A stretch of 64,000 bases of DNA from positions 1-64,000 of the forward strand of contig NZ_JABEQN010000016.1 in NCBI RefSeq assembly GCF_014174165.1. Direction: 5' to 3'. A program made the translations under genes and the position numbers. Source of the DNA: Gluconacetobacter dulcium (GTDB taxonomy: Bacteria > Pseudomonadota > Alphaproteobacteria > Acetobacterales > Acetobacteraceae). Below are positions 47,428-58,749 of this stretch, piece after piece (position 1 is the first letter of the stretch; each line of letters opens with the position of its first letter). A model generated the notes under the pieces. That model made no database searches. It was not told the origin of the DNA and saw only the letters and a list, made by a program, of their open reading frames with translations.

Positions 47428-49656
47428 TCAGCCAAAAGCGGTATCCATGTACGGGCTGGACGCATCGAAAAACAGCCGGTTGGCGTCGAGTTCGTAGGAA
47501 ATCACGTCCAGACTGGCCAGGGCGCGGTCCATTTCCATCCGCACGCCCAGATTGGGCTCCTGCCCGGCCTCGGCCGCGATCCGCTGGCTGGCCAGCTTGG
47601 CCGCGCGGGCGGTCCGGCCGTAATGGCCGCCATAACGACCGCTGAACTGCTCCATCCGGCCCATCATGGCCTCGATCACCTGGGTGGCGGCGGCCGGCAG
47701 CAGATTGCGCGCCAGGATTCGGCGCAGACGGATGACATTCAGGCCGATCGTCATCGCCGAAAGCGTGCCTTGCAGATAGGCATCGATCACCGGCTCCGGC
47801 GTCTCGCCGGCATTGGTCAGCAGGCGCACGAAGCGGTCCACGTTCCGTTCGACCACGAAAACGGTGGTCGGCAGATTCGCCGACCGCGCCACCTGCCGCA
47901 GCCCCTTCAGGATCTCGGTCCGCATCTGCCAGCGCATGGCATTGATATCGTTGGGCAACACCAGCCGGAACGACCACATCGCATACCACAGCGCCAAGAT
48001 CAGCGGCATGGCGGTATTGAAGAACGTGATTTCGTCCAGCCGCCCCTGATTGTCCGGCCCGATGAGAATGGGCAGGAACAGGTTGTACGACACGGCGGCG
48101 AGGACGATGGTGGGATAGGCAAAGGCCAGCCCGCCCGCCAGCATCGGCAGGCTGAGGCACAAGGCCAGCACTTCGAAGGTCGAGGGCGTCGCCAGCGCCC
48201 ACAGCACCAGCACCCCCGACACGCCCACCGCCCACAACGCCCCGGTCAGAAAGGCCTGCGTCGCCAGGGCCGGCTTCTCCAGCGTCGAGAACAGGCTGCA
48301 CACGATCGAGACGAACATCAGGAACAGCAGCCCGACCGACCAGCCGGTGGTAATCCAGATCACCCCGGCACCGAAGATGGTGATCGAGGCACGCAGGCTG
48401 TTGGCGCCCGCCAGCCGCCAGTCACGGAACGTCTTGATCCGATAATGGAAATGGTCGTGCGGCAGGGGGTGCATGCTGGCTTCGAACTGGGTAATCGCCC
48501 CTTCCAGATCCTCCAGCATGCCATCGAGCGCATGATGCAGCATGCGCTGCCATTGCAAGCTCCGCGCCTCGTCCACGCCTGCCGGCGGCCGGGTATCGCT
48601 GCCCATCTCGGCCCCCAGCGAATCCGCGATCACCTGGCGGCAGGTGGCGCGCAGTCCCGCCAGTTGCAGCAGGGTGGGCTGGGTATCCCCGGCCTGCAAC
48701 CGCTCGGGCAGGGCCAGGAGGAACGTCCGCACCGACGCCGCCGTGGTGCTGAACGTATCGCCCTCCACACGGCCGGGCGTGTGCAGCAGCGCCGACAGGT
48801 CCAGCCCGCGTGACAGCAGCACCGCCACGCGCGCCAGCGCGGCACGGGCATGGTCGCCTTCATGGCCATGATGGCGGCCCAGTTCCACCTCGGCGAACTC
48901 GATCTGGTCGCTCAGCGCGGTAATGGTCGAAAACACGCCCCGCACCCGCGTCAGGGCCTGCTGGTCCCCGCCCAGCAGATCGGCCAGCGCATGCGCGGCC
49001 CCGTCGATCGAGGTGAGGAAATTATGGGCCAGCCGATCGCGCGCCCGCTCCCCCAGCCGGAACTGGAACAGCGAAGACACCGTGCTTTCCAGCACGATGC
49101 CCAGCACGATGTAGGTCGCGCGCGCCATGGCGATGGCGAAGATATGCTGCGGATCGGCAATGCCGTCCAGCGCGATGATGGCGTAGGTAAAGCCGCTCGC
49201 CCGCATCCCGTGAATGCGGTAATTGGTCATGGTGGCGGGGCCGGGCAGCAGCGTGCCTACAAAGCAGAATAGCCCGATCCCCACCGCCAGCAGCAGGATG
49301 AGCAGCAGGGGCTGCTGTGGACAGGCCGCCACCAGCGCCACGGCGAAGATGGTGCCGACGACCATGCCGAACAGATGCCAGCGCGCCTTGGCCACGCTCT
49401 TGCCGCGCGAGCCCTGCGCCACCATCCACACGGTCAGCGCCGCCCATTGCGGGCTGCCCAGTTCCCACCACAGCGCGATACCCAGCGCGATCAGCGAGGT
49501 GATCGTGGTGCGCAGCGCATAACCGAAGGTCAGCAGGTCGGGGGCGTAAAGCCAGCGCAGGCGGTCCTGCCGGCGGGGAACGCCCGACCAGATCTGGGAC
49601 CACAGATCGTGCAGCCGGGCCAGGTCAAAGGTCAGCGACGGCTCACGGCTCTTCAT
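47428..49656 (-). CDS. FUSC-family membrane protein (aromatic acid exporter-like)
   Basis: A 742-aa inner-membrane protein with two membrane halves. The N-terminal half has GYALRTTITSLIALGIALWW, ELGSPQWAALTVWMVAQGSR and more helices to about residue 190. A soluble helical middle region follows, then a second membrane block (ASITIFGAGVIWITTGWSVG, LALCLSLPMLAGGLAFAYPT). This is the FUSC/YccS/AaeB architecture, whose known members export aromatic acids or xenobiotics. No membrane-fusion partner gene is adjacent. ATG at 49656 is preferred over 49677. Confidence 0.88.
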   Translation of the reverse strand: MKSREPSLTFDLARLHDLWSQIWSGVPRRQDRLRWLYAPDLLTFGYALRTTITSLIALGIALWWELGSPQWAALTVWMVAQGSRGKSVAKARWHLFGMVVGTIFAVALVAACPQQPLLLILLLAVGIGLFCFVGTLLPGPATMTNYRIHGMRASGFTYAIIALDGIADPQHIFAIAMARATYIVLGIVLESTVSSLFQFRLGERARDRLAHNFLTSIDGAAHALADLLGGDQQALTRVRGVFSTITALSDQIEFAEVELGRHHGHEGDHARAALARVAVLLSRGLDLSALLHTPGRVEGDTFSTTAASVRTFLLALPERLQAGDTQPTLLQLAGLRATCRQVIADSLGAEMGSDTRPPAGVDEARSLQWQRMLHHALDGMLEDLEGAITQFEASMHPLPHDHFHYRIKTFRDWRLAGANSLRASITIFGAGVIWITTGWSVGLLFLMFVSIVCSLFSTLEKPALATQAFLTGALWAVGVSGVLVLWALATPSTFEVLALCLSLPMLAGGLAFAYPTIVLAAVSYNLFLPILIGPDNQGRLDEITFFNTAMPLILALWYAMWSFRLVLPNDINAMRWQMRTEILKGLRQVARSANLPTTVFVVERNVDRFVRLLTNAGETPEPVIDAYLQGTLSAMTIGLNVIRLRRILARNLLPAAATQVIEAMMGRMEQFSGRYGGHYGRTARAAKLASQRIAAEAGQEPNLGVRMEMDRALASLDVISYELDANRLFFDASSPYMDTAFG

Positions 49657-49854
49657 CCCGGCATCATACTCCCGCACCGCACCCGCCGCCGGACGGTGGC
49701 TTCACTTCCCTTATTGAAACATCATTAGAACACCGTGCCATCCGCTGACAGTACGGCGAAACGAATAACAGAGGTGATGAAACTGTATTTCCGGCTCACC
49801 GGAGCGACGGCGCCATCATCACCGGTCAGAGGCTGTTTGAAAAACCGGGCCGAC

Positions 49855-49945
49855 AGGCGAGCGTGGCGCGCAACGGCATGTCCGCCGGGTCTTTCCGCGC
49901 CCCGGAGCAGAGCGCGGGAAACACCCGCCGGATCGCCGGCAGGAT
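49855..49945 (+). repeat. Diverged copy of the 156-bp repeat family
   Basis: The gap between the FUSC gene and apt contains GTCCGCCGGGTCTTTCCGCG, then CCCCGGAGC, GGGAAAC and CGCCGGATCGCC. These occur in the same order and orientation as GTCCGTCGTGTGTTTCCGAG, CACCGGAGC, AGGAAAC and GCGTCGGATCGCC in the array at 1626. The copy is shorter than one unit. The rest of this 307-bp gap shows no gene. Confidence 0.5.
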
Positions 49946-49963
49946 AAGTGTGCCGGCGGTCTC

Positions 49964-50494
49964 TCAGTCGTCGTAGGTGACCAGGGCCTTGACCGGCACA
50001 TCCAGCCGCGCCCGGCCGCCCAGCGCCCGCAGTTCCACCAGCACCGAGGCGCCGACGACCTCCGCGCCGACCTTGCGCAGCAGCGCGATCGAGGCCGCGA
50101 GCGTACCACCCGTCGCCAGCAGGTCGTCCATCACCACCACGCGCTGGCCGGGCACGATGGCATCGGCCTGGATCTGCAACGTGTCGCTGCCATATTCCAG
50201 CTCGTAGGCGTGCGAGACCGTCTCGCCCGGCAGTTTGCCCGGCTTGCGCAGCATCACCAGCCCGCAGCCCAGCCGACTGGCCAGCGGGGCAGCGGTCAGG
50301 AAGCCGCGCGACTCGATCGCGGCCAGCATGTCCGGCGCCCAGGGGGCGACCGCGTGCGTCACCCGCCCCATCGCCACCTGCCACGCATCCGCGTTCCGCA
50401 TCAGGGTGGAGATATCGTAGAACAGGATACCCGGCTTCGGAAAATCCGGAATGCCGCGAATGTGCTGCTTCAGGTCCATCGTGGCGGTCGTCAT
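49964..50494 (-). CDS. apt: Adenine phosphoribosyltransferase
   Basis: A 176-aa purine-salvage enzyme (adenine + PRPP to AMP). [67 protein letters not shown] and the PRPP loop [20 protein letters not shown] are diagnostic. The start may be 50494 or 50512. Confidence 0.95.
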   Translation of the reverse strand: MTTATMDLKQHIRGIPDFPKPGILFYDISTLMRNADAWQVAMGRVTHAVAPWAPDMLAAIESRGFLTAAPLASRLGCGLVMLRKPGKLPGETVSHAYELEYGSDTLQIQADAIVPGQRVVVMDDLLATGGTLAASIALLRKVGAEVVGASVLVELRALGGRARLDVPVKALVTYDD

Positions 50495-50641
50495 GTCCGT
50501 GTCCAAATCCATCCCGTCGTAAACCGATTCCACGGCAAAAGCCGGCCAGGACCAGCCGTCCGGGTCGGAAAAAATCGCCGCGCTGTAGCTAGCCCGCCCC
50601 CGCCATCGCCCGCAAGCCCGACGGATGCCTCCAGGGGGCGG

Positions 50642-51985
50642 TCAATGCACCATGGGCGGGGCGCCCGCTGCCTCTCCGGCCATATGGGCCTCGGCCTCCG
50701 CCTCGCCCGCCGCCGGGCGCGCGGGCCGCAGCAGCACCATCACCAGCATGATGATGGCGCCCACCAGCATCACGCCGGCCATCGGCACCGGCGTGGTGCG
50801 CGGCAGCATGCCGACGAAGGCGCCGGCGATCGCGCCCAGCACATATTGCAGCGTGCCGATGAAGGCGGCGGCGCTGCCGGCCAGACGCGGATGGTCGGCC
50901 ATCGCCCCCACGGCGGCATTCGGCCCGATGATGCCGGTCGTGCCCAGCGCGACCATCATCGTCAGGACCAGCGGCACCAGCTCCAGCCCATGCGGCGTCG
51001 TCCCGCCACGGATCGCGAAGGCCATGACGACCGACACCACCAGCATCCCCACCGTGCCCAGCACGGCGGTCCCCACCGACATGCCGAGAATGCGCCCGGC
51101 ATCGATCCGCCCCACCAGCACGCCGTTGATCTGCGAGGCCCCGATCATGCAGACGGCGAAGACGCCGAACAGCATGCCGAACCCGGCGGGCGTGAAGCCG
51201 AACAGATGGATGAAGACCGAAGGCGCCGCCGACAGATAGGTAAACGACATGAAACAGCCGAACCCGGCGATCATGGCATTGGTGATGAACCCCCGGTCCC
51301 GCGCCAGCATCACATAGCGCGTGGCCAGCGCGAGGGGGGACAGAATGCTGCGCTCGCGCTCCGGCAGGGTTTCGGGCAGCACCCGCGCCACCAGCACGGT
51401 ACAGACCAGCCCATAGGCCGCCGAGGCCCAGAAGATCGACCGCCAGGTGGTGAAGGACAGCACGAAGCCGCCGATGGTCGGCGCCAGCACCGGCACCACG
51501 CCCATCACCAGCACCAGCCGCGACATCAGGCGCGCGGCCTCGTTGCCGTACGAGATATCGCGCACGCAGGCACTGGGGATCACCAGACTGGCCGACGCCC
51601 CCAGCGACGCCAGCAGGCGAAAGCTGGAAAAGGTCCAGATATCCCCCGCCAGGGCGCAGCCGACCGAGGCCAGCGTATAGATCAGCGTGCCGACCAGCAT
51701 GGGCATGCGCCGCCCGAACCGGTCGGAGAGCGGCCCCATCGTGATCTGCCCGATCGCGAGGCCGACGAACCAGATCGCCAGCGTCATTTCAGCCGAGCCC
51801 GCCTGGGCGTGCAGCGACGCTTCCAGCGCCGGGAAGGCGGGAAGGTAGATATCCGTCGATACCGGCCCCACAGCCGTCAGGAACCCAAGCAGGATGGCAA
51901 TCCAGTTCATGGGCCGGGCAACGGAAGCGGTGGCAGGGGCATCGTCGGATCTCGCGGCTATCGCAGGTGGCGCCATCGGCGGCAC
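50642..51985 (-). CDS. Bcr/CflA-family multidrug efflux MFS transporter
   Basis: A 447-aa, 12-helix drug:proton antiporter. MNWIAILLGFLTAVGPVSTD IYLPAFPAL (helix 1 with the family DxYLPAxP motif), then GQITMGPLSDRFGRRMPMLV (motif A), RLLASLGASASLVIPSACVR DI and later helices agree with Bcr/CflA proteins. The C-terminus is a variable Ala/Glu tail. Divergent or same-strand neighbours give no clue to the substrate. Confidence 0.9.
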   Translation of the reverse strand: MPPMAPPAIAARSDDAPATASVARPMNWIAILLGFLTAVGPVSTDIYLPAFPALEASLHAQAGSAEMTLAIWFVGLAIGQITMGPLSDRFGRRMPMLVGTLIYTLASVGCALAGDIWTFSSFRLLASLGASASLVIPSACVRDISYGNEAARLMSRLVLVMGVVPVLAPTIGGFVLSFTTWRSIFWASAAYGLVCTVLVARVLPETLPERERSILSPLALATRYVMLARDRGFITNAMIAGFGCFMSFTYLSAAPSVFIHLFGFTPAGFGMLFGVFAVCMIGASQINGVLVGRIDAGRILGMSVGTAVLGTVGMLVVSVVMAFAIRGGTTPHGLELVPLVLTMMVALGTTGIIGPNAAVGAMADHPRLAGSAAAFIGTLQYVLGAIAGAFVGMLPRTTPVPMAGVMLVGAIIMLVMVLLRPARPAAGEAEAEAHMAGEAAGAPPMVH

Positions 51986-52151
51986 TCCATTTGAGATCGT
52001 CGGGACCTACTATCTCAGCGTGTCACCGGATTTCATCATATAAATACTGTAAGGCTGCATTTCGCCTGACGCGGTGCATACACGCAACAGCCCCGGCGAC
52101 ACCGCCCACCCCCCGATCAGACGGGGGGAACGGGGCCACAAGATGGCACGT

Positions 52152-52874
52152 TCACGGCACACCGGGGGCACGCGCCTCGGGGGAACGCGCCTCGGGGGCC
52201 ACACCCCGCGACGCCATGCGCCGCGCCAGCCACAGCCCCAGCGCCCCGGACCCGGCGAACAGCACCGCCGCCAGCCCCACCTGCCAGCCATGCCCGATCC
52301 GGGCACCGCCCCCCAGCAGCACGAACACCACCGTCTGCGGCAGGCTGCCCAGCAGCGTCGCCAGCATGAACGGCACGAACCCCGCCCCTGAAACCCCGGC
52401 CAGCAGGTTCAGCATCAGCGCCGAGCCCACGGGCAGCAGGCGAATGGTCAGGATGGCGGTGAAGGGATGCGCGGTCACGAACCCGTCCAGCCGGGCCAGC
52501 CGCCCGGCCAGCCGCCGCCGCACGCTCGCCCGCCCGACCCCGCGCGCCCAGCCGAACCCGCCGGCCGCCCCCGCCAGCGTCGCCAGACTGGCCAGCACGA
52601 TCCCCTCGGGCGCACCGTACGCCACTCCAGCGGCAAAACAGACAAGCTGGCGCGGCAGCCCCACGGCGCAGATCGCCGACCCCACCAGCAGAAAGACCAT
52701 CCGCCCCGCCATGCCGTCCCGCAGCAGCGCGGTATCGCCCAGCATCCCCCGCAGGCCCGGCGCATGGCGCAGCGCCAGCCCCACCGCGATGCAGGCCGCC
52801 ACCATCAGCGCCGGCCGCGCCAGCACGGCCAGCCCGCCGCCACGCGGGGGGTCGACAACAGCGCGCTCCGTCAT
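52152..52874 (-). CDS. TVP38/TMEM64-type (VTT domain) membrane protein
   Basis: A 240-aa DedA-superfamily protein. AVGLPRQLVCFAAGVAYGAP and ASLATLAGAAGGFGWARGVG are followed by FTAILTIRLLPVGSALMLNL, GVSGAGFVPFMLATLLGSLP and QTVVFVLLGGGARIGHGW, which outline the VTT domain with its re-entrant loops. Members are implicated in lipid scrambling or cuprous-glutathione handling in other organisms; the role here is not readable. The tail ends with a short duplicated EARSPEARAP. ATG at 52874 is likely, with 52883 possible. Confidence 0.8.
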   Translation of the reverse strand: MTERAVVDPPRGGGLAVLARPALMVAACIAVGLALRHAPGLRGMLGDTALLRDGMAGRMVFLLVGSAICAVGLPRQLVCFAAGVAYGAPEGIVLASLATLAGAAGGFGWARGVGRASVRRRLAGRLARLDGFVTAHPFTAILTIRLLPVGSALMLNLLAGVSGAGFVPFMLATLLGSLPQTVVFVLLGGGARIGHGWQVGLAAVLFAGSGALGLWLARRMASRGVAPEARSPEARAPGVP

Positions 52875-53039
52875 GCCGCGCACAGGTCGGGACGAGAAAA
52901 AAAAGAGGCCATGGCGTCAGGTCCGCTGCTGGAATCATTCAGGGCATGGCGGCAGGAGGCACATCCCGGCGTCCGGGGGTGCGGGCCATGCACTAGCATC
53001 GGCTTGCGACCGGCAGCAAGGCAGGTCTAAATCCCCTTC

Positions 53040-54140
53040 ATGTCCGTACATACCATCCCGCAGACCGCCGCCGCCCACGACGCTGCCGCGTCCATCTCGC
53101 CCCGCAACCGGCAGCGCATTTCCATGTGGCTGTTCGTCATCTGCTTCATGCTGCTCGGCATGATCGCACTGGGCGGCTATACGCGCCTGACCGGCTCGGG
53201 CCTGTCGATCATGGACTGGCGCCCGGTCACGGGCATGATCCCACCCCTGTCCCACGCGGAATGGGAGCGCCAGTTCGCGCTGTATCAGACCATCCCGCAA
53301 TACAAGATCCTGCATGACGGGTTCGGGCTGGCCGGCTTCCAGAAGATCTTCTGGGCAGAATGGACCCATCGCTTCTGGGGCCGGCTGATCGGACTGGTGC
53401 TGCTGGTGCCGCTGATCTGGTTCGCGGTCACGGGCGCACTCACCCGCGGGCTGATCGCACGGCTCCTCCTGTTCTTCGTGCTGGGCGGCCTGCAAGGCGC
53501 CGTGGGCTGGTTCATGGTCGCCTCGGGCTTCGACGCCAACAGCACGGCGGTCGAACCGGTGCGTCTGGTCCTGCATCTGTGCTGCGCCTTCGCGCTCTAT
53601 ATCGCCATCCTGTGGACGGCCCTGTCGATCCGCACCCCGTCCCCCGCCTTCATTCCCGCCACGGTCGCGGTCGTACGCACCAGGCGGCTGGTCTGGTGCG
53701 CCACGATCCTGATCGGCATCACCATCATCGCCGGCGGCTTCACCGCCGGGACGCATGCAGGCTTCGCCTACAACACCTTTCCGCTGATGGAAGGGCACCT
53801 GATCCCGCAGGGCTACGCCAAGCTGTCGCCGTTCTGGCTCAACTGGTTCGCCAACATCCCCGCCGTCCAGTTCGACCACCGGCTGCTGGCCACCGTCACC
53901 GCGCTGGTCATCGGCGCCACCGTCTTCAGCGGCCTGCGCACGCCGCAACTGGGCAAGCCGGCGCAAGACATTCTGATGCTCCTGGGCTGGGCGGTGCTGA
54001 TCCAGTACGCTCTGGGCGTCACCACCCTGCTGCTGGTCGTGCCCGCCTGGGCCGGCACCGTGCACCAGACCTGGGGCGCCGTCCTGCTGACCGTCGCCAT
54101 CGTGGCGCTGCACCGGCTGCGCGGCGTCGGCCGCGTCTGA
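53040..54140 (+). CDS. ctaA: Heme A synthase (CtaA/COX15)
   Basis: A 366-aa membrane oxygenase converting heme O to heme A for aa3- or ba3-type terminal oxidases. [115 protein letters not shown] and [13 protein letters not shown] carry the conserved His ligands. Eight helices as in the alphaproteobacterial form. The stop codon abuts a MITE-like repeat. Confidence 0.96.
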   Translation: MSVHTIPQTAAAHDAAASISPRNRQRISMWLFVICFMLLGMIALGGYTRLTGSGLSIMDWRPVTGMIPPLSHAEWERQFALYQTIPQYKILHDGFGLAGFQKIFWAEWTHRFWGRLIGLVLLVPLIWFAVTGALTRGLIARLLLFFVLGGLQGAVGWFMVASGFDANSTAVEPVRLVLHLCCAFALYIAILWTALSIRTPSPAFIPATVAVVRTRRLVWCATILIGITIIAGGFTAGTHAGFAYNTFPLMEGHLIPQGYAKLSPFWLNWFANIPAVQFDHRLLATVTALVIGATVFSGLRTPQLGKPAQDILMLLGWAVLIQYALGVTTLLLVVPAWAGTVHQTWGAVLLTVAIVALHRLRGVGRV

Positions 54141-54303
54141 GAGCCTGGACGGACATGCGCGCTGGCGGCGATCCGACGCGCGTTTCCTGCGCTCCGGTGC
54201 TCAAGGCCATCAAGGCCACTCCGCTCCGGTGCTCGGAAACACACGACGGCCGCGCCGCTTCGCGGCACTCTCGCTCACCAGCCCCCATGTCCGCCCAGGC
54301 TCT
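54140..54303 (-). mobile_element. MITE-like element: single 156-bp-family unit with terminal inverted repeats
   Basis: Termini AGAGCCTGGACGGACATG (54140-54157) and CATGTCCGCCCAGGCTCT (54286-54303) are inverted repeats matching 17 of 18. The 128-bp interior is a minus-strand copy of the 156-bp unit at 1626-2133 (for example the rc of GTCGTGTGTTTCCGAGCACC). It sits in the convergent gap between ctaA and trehalase. No transposase is inside. Confidence 0.6.
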
Positions 54304-54333
54304 CCAAACCCCATCACCTTCCAGTCCCCGTCT

Positions 54334-56313
54334 TCACTCGGGCGCCGCATGTGGGGCGCCGGACGGTGAAGCGGTGGCCGCCGGCACCGCATCGACCGAA
54401 GGCGCCACCGAGGGCGGCGTGGCCCCCGGATAGCGTTTCATCAGGTCCAGCAGGGTGCCGTTGGTCCAGCCGAAGCCGATCTGCATCGGGTATTCGCCGC
54501 CCCCGGCCCCACCCATGGGGCTGATCGACGGGTTCACCACGTCGTATTTTTCCAGCAGCACGCCCGAAGCCTGATAGGTCGTCACCACCCGCGCCATCCA
54601 CCGCGTGGCGACCTCGCGCGCCAGATCGTCCTCCCCGTAGCGGGCCAGCCCCATGATGGCCATCCATTCCTCCGGCGCCCAGCCGTTCGGCGCGTCCCAT
54701 TGCTGGCCGGTCGCCGTCTCGGTCGTCACCAGCCCGCCCGGCTTCAACAGCCGGGCGCGCACCGTCGTCGCCACCGCACGCGCCTGCTCGGGCGTCGCGG
54801 CTTCCAGGAACAGCGGCACCAGCGTCGCCGTCGACAGAACCGGCGAGAGCTTCTGCTTCGTCCAGTCGTAATCGAAGAACGCCCCCTGGGCCGGGTCCCA
54901 CATCACCCGCCGGATGTCGGCGATCCGCCCGGTCGCCAGTTGCGCATAACGCTGCGCCTGAACCTGGTCGCCCCGCACCCCGTAGGCATGGGCCAGCGTC
55001 TGTTGCAGATGCGCGATCAGGCTGTTCAGATCCACCGGCAGCAGGTCGATGGTATGGATCGTGGTCAGCGTGTGACCATCGGCCAGCCAGCGCGAGGAAT
55101 AATCCCACCCGCTCTCCGCCCCGGCGCGCAGATTGCGATAGATCTCGGCAGCCGGACGATCCGATGCGGCAGCGGTGGCGATATCCTGCGGATAGCTCTC
55201 GTCGCGCGGCGTGTCCCGGTCGTCCCAGTACCGGTTCATCACCGTTCCGTCGGCCAGACGCACCACGCGACGATGGGCGGTACCGGGCGCCAGCCCCTCG
55301 GCCCCCTCCATCCAGTAATCATATTCGCGCTGCATTTCCGGCAGGAAGGTCACGTAAGTCTGCGGCCCGTCATGCCGCGCCAGCAGATCGACCATCAGCG
55401 CGAAAAAGGGCGGCTCCGACCGGCTGAGATAATAGGTGCGGCTACCATTGGGCATATGCCCGTAGCCGTCGATCAGCGAGGCGATATCGCGCACCGTACT
55501 GCGCAGCAGGTCGAACCGCCCGCTCTCCGACAGCCCGATCAGCGTGAAATAGGAATCCCAGTAATAGAGTTCGCGGAACCGCCCACCGGGCACCACATAG
55601 GGCTCGGGCAGCGGCAGCAGCGACGAGAACGGCGGCGGCCGATCCGGCGGCCGGCTCAGCACGTCCCACATGCCGTCGATATATTCGCGCACGCTCTCGT
55701 CCTGATGCCGGCGATAGGAGACGAGACGCTGCTGCGGCACCGAAAAATGCTGGGCCACGAAACTGGTCAGGTCGAACCCCGACTCCTCTTTCGCCCGCCT
55801 GTATTCCGCCAGCAGGTCGGCCGGCGCGCGGTCGGGCACGGCATCGGCCGCCGTCTTGGCATCGGCGAAGATCCGGGCTGCGGAAATGGCGGCGAACAGC
55901 CCATCCAGCGCGACCGAAGGCGGCGACAGAAGATCGGCGGCGGATACCGGGGCGGAACCCGGCGCGGCAGCGGCAGCGGCAACGGCAGCCGCAACCGGCG
56001 CCTGCGCAGGCTCCGGCGCCGCCCCGGACGCCACAGCCGGAGCCGAGACCTGCGCGGGCGCCGCCGCCGCACCGGGCGCGGGCACGGATGCCGAACCCGA
56101 AGCCTGGGCAGGCGCGGGCGCGGAACCGGTCGCGACAACCGGCACCGGTGCCGGCACCAATGCCTGGGCAGGTGCCTGGGCGGGCACAGCCTCCGGTGCG
56201 GCCACCGCCGACGGCACGACAGGCCATGCCAGCCCGGCGGCCAGCAACGCCACCGCACGCGGCCGCGTGCGGCGGAAAGACAGGGAGGTGGCGGAATCGC
56301 GACCGGGCTTCAT
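54334..56313 (-). CDS. treA: Periplasmic trehalase (GH37) with long Ala/Pro-rich N-terminal region
   Basis: A 659-aa alpha,alpha-trehalase. A signal peptide (PRAVALLAAGLAWPVVPSAV) is followed by about 85 residues of Ala/Pro/Val low complexity. The GH37 domain then shows PGGRFRELYYWDSYFTLIGL (signature 1), DGYGHMPNGSRTYYLSRSEP, GWDYSSRW with a catalytic-type Asp, and QQWDAPNGWAPEEWMAIMGL (signature 2). It splits trehalose to two glucoses in the periplasm. ATG at 56313 is placed before the signal peptide; the longer frame is not conserved. A further Ala/Pro/Ser tail follows the domain. Confidence 0.93.
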   Translation of the reverse strand: MKPGRDSATSLSFRRTRPRAVALLAAGLAWPVVPSAVAAPEAVPAQAPAQALVPAPVPVVATGSAPAPAQASGSASVPAPGAAAAPAQVSAPAVASGAAPEPAQAPVAAAVAAAAAAPGSAPVSAADLLSPPSVALDGLFAAISAARIFADAKTAADAVPDRAPADLLAEYRRAKEESGFDLTSFVAQHFSVPQQRLVSYRRHQDESVREYIDGMWDVLSRPPDRPPPFSSLLPLPEPYVVPGGRFRELYYWDSYFTLIGLSESGRFDLLRSTVRDIASLIDGYGHMPNGSRTYYLSRSEPPFFALMVDLLARHDGPQTYVTFLPEMQREYDYWMEGAEGLAPGTAHRRVVRLADGTVMNRYWDDRDTPRDESYPQDIATAAASDRPAAEIYRNLRAGAESGWDYSSRWLADGHTLTTIHTIDLLPVDLNSLIAHLQQTLAHAYGVRGDQVQAQRYAQLATGRIADIRRVMWDPAQGAFFDYDWTKQKLSPVLSTATLVPLFLEAATPEQARAVATTVRARLLKPGGLVTTETATGQQWDAPNGWAPEEWMAIMGLARYGEDDLAREVATRWMARVVTTYQASGVLLEKYDVVNPSISPMGGAGGGEYPMQIGFGWTNGTLLDLMKRYPGATPPSVAPSVDAVPAATASPSGAPHAAPE

Positions 56314-56576
56314 GGCGCGTCGCACCGGGATAGAGAACGTCACCAGGCAGAAAATCCTTGCTCGCTCAGGGTGTTGAACGGACAGAATGCCCTGAGACAC
56401 CGAAGGCGCATAAGAAAAACGACCCGGATGGCGCGAAGTTCATCCGGCGGCCAGCATCGGGCGGCACTGGTCAAGCCGGCGCTTTCGCCCCACATCGGAA
56501 TACGATTATGAATTCCAAAAGCGCATCACGCATCCTGCCCTCCCGTTCCCGCGCACCGTCCGGAGTCCACCCCCCG

Positions 56577-58037
<1,461 letters not shown>

Positions 58038-58049
58038 GGGAAAAGCGTC

Positions 58050-58691
58050 ATGGCGCAGGACGAGCAGGATAGTACATTCCCCTACTCTTCCGCCTTCGCC
58101 CGCGCCAACGCCCGGCTGACCGCCGCGCTCGATCACGGTGCCATGGTCCTGATGGCACCGTTGGTTCGGCTTGGGGTGGATTTCGCCGTCCCCCCCCAGC
58201 CCCCCGCGCCACGTCTGGCACCAAAACCATGGATACCGCTGACACTCTGCGCGGTCACGGTCGGCATCGCCGCATGGCAGGTACTGGGTCCCTATCACAG
58301 ATGGGCGATGGCCACGGTCTGGTTTTTCTTCATGCTCTCGTCTTTATGGCTCAACACCCTCCGCGCGCGCCACCCGATCCTGAGCAAACCGGCGGACGAT
58401 CGCACGGCGGCCGAACGCCGCATCGTCGGACAATACTGGATGACGCTGGCTGTCACCATCGCGGCACTCTCCTCCTGCGGCCTGGCGTTGATCGCATTCC
58501 ATGTGCTGGCGGCCGATAAGCCCATCAATGGCGTGGAACTCGGCCAGCGGATCATGATCGGTCTGCTCTATACGGAATGTCTGGCCTTCATGACGCCCGT
58601 CATTGTCCTGTCCTGGCACGACCACCGGCCGGACGACGCTTTTCCGCGCCTCGCGGATATGAAAAAGCCTTTCAGCGAACCCGTTCGCTGA
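58050..58691 (+). CDS. Hypothetical integral membrane protein
   Basis: A 213-aa protein with about four hydrophobic helices (PLTLCAVTVGIAAWQVLGPY, ATVWFFFMLSSLWLNTLRAR, MTLAVTIAALSSCGLALIAF, GLLYTECLAFMTPVIVLSWH). No family recognised. It starts 12 bp after tldD and is probably co-transcribed. Its last nine codons and stop form the left arm and part of the right arm of a long terminator palindrome. Confidence 0.65.
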   Translation: MAQDEQDSTFPYSSAFARANARLTAALDHGAMVLMAPLVRLGVDFAVPPQPPAPRLAPKPWIPLTLCAVTVGIAAWQVLGPYHRWAMATVWFFFMLSSLWLNTLRARHPILSKPADDRTAAERRIVGQYWMTLAVTIAALSSCGLALIAFHVLAADKPINGVELGQRIMIGLLYTECLAFMTPVIVLSWHDHRPDDAFPRLADMKKPFSEPVR

Positions 58692-58698
58692 AAGGCTT
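58665..58698. terminator. Bidirectional terminator overlapping a coding end
   Basis: A 16-bp perfect stem AAGCCTTTCAGCGAAC/GTTCGCTGAAAGGCTT with a 2-base centre. It includes the final codons of the upstream gene and lies 52 bp from the end of the converging TonB receptor gene. Confidence 0.8.
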
Positions 58699-58749
58699 CC
58701 TGTAGAACGCCCGTTGCCCTGAACGGCGCCCCGCAGGGCGCCGCATGGA

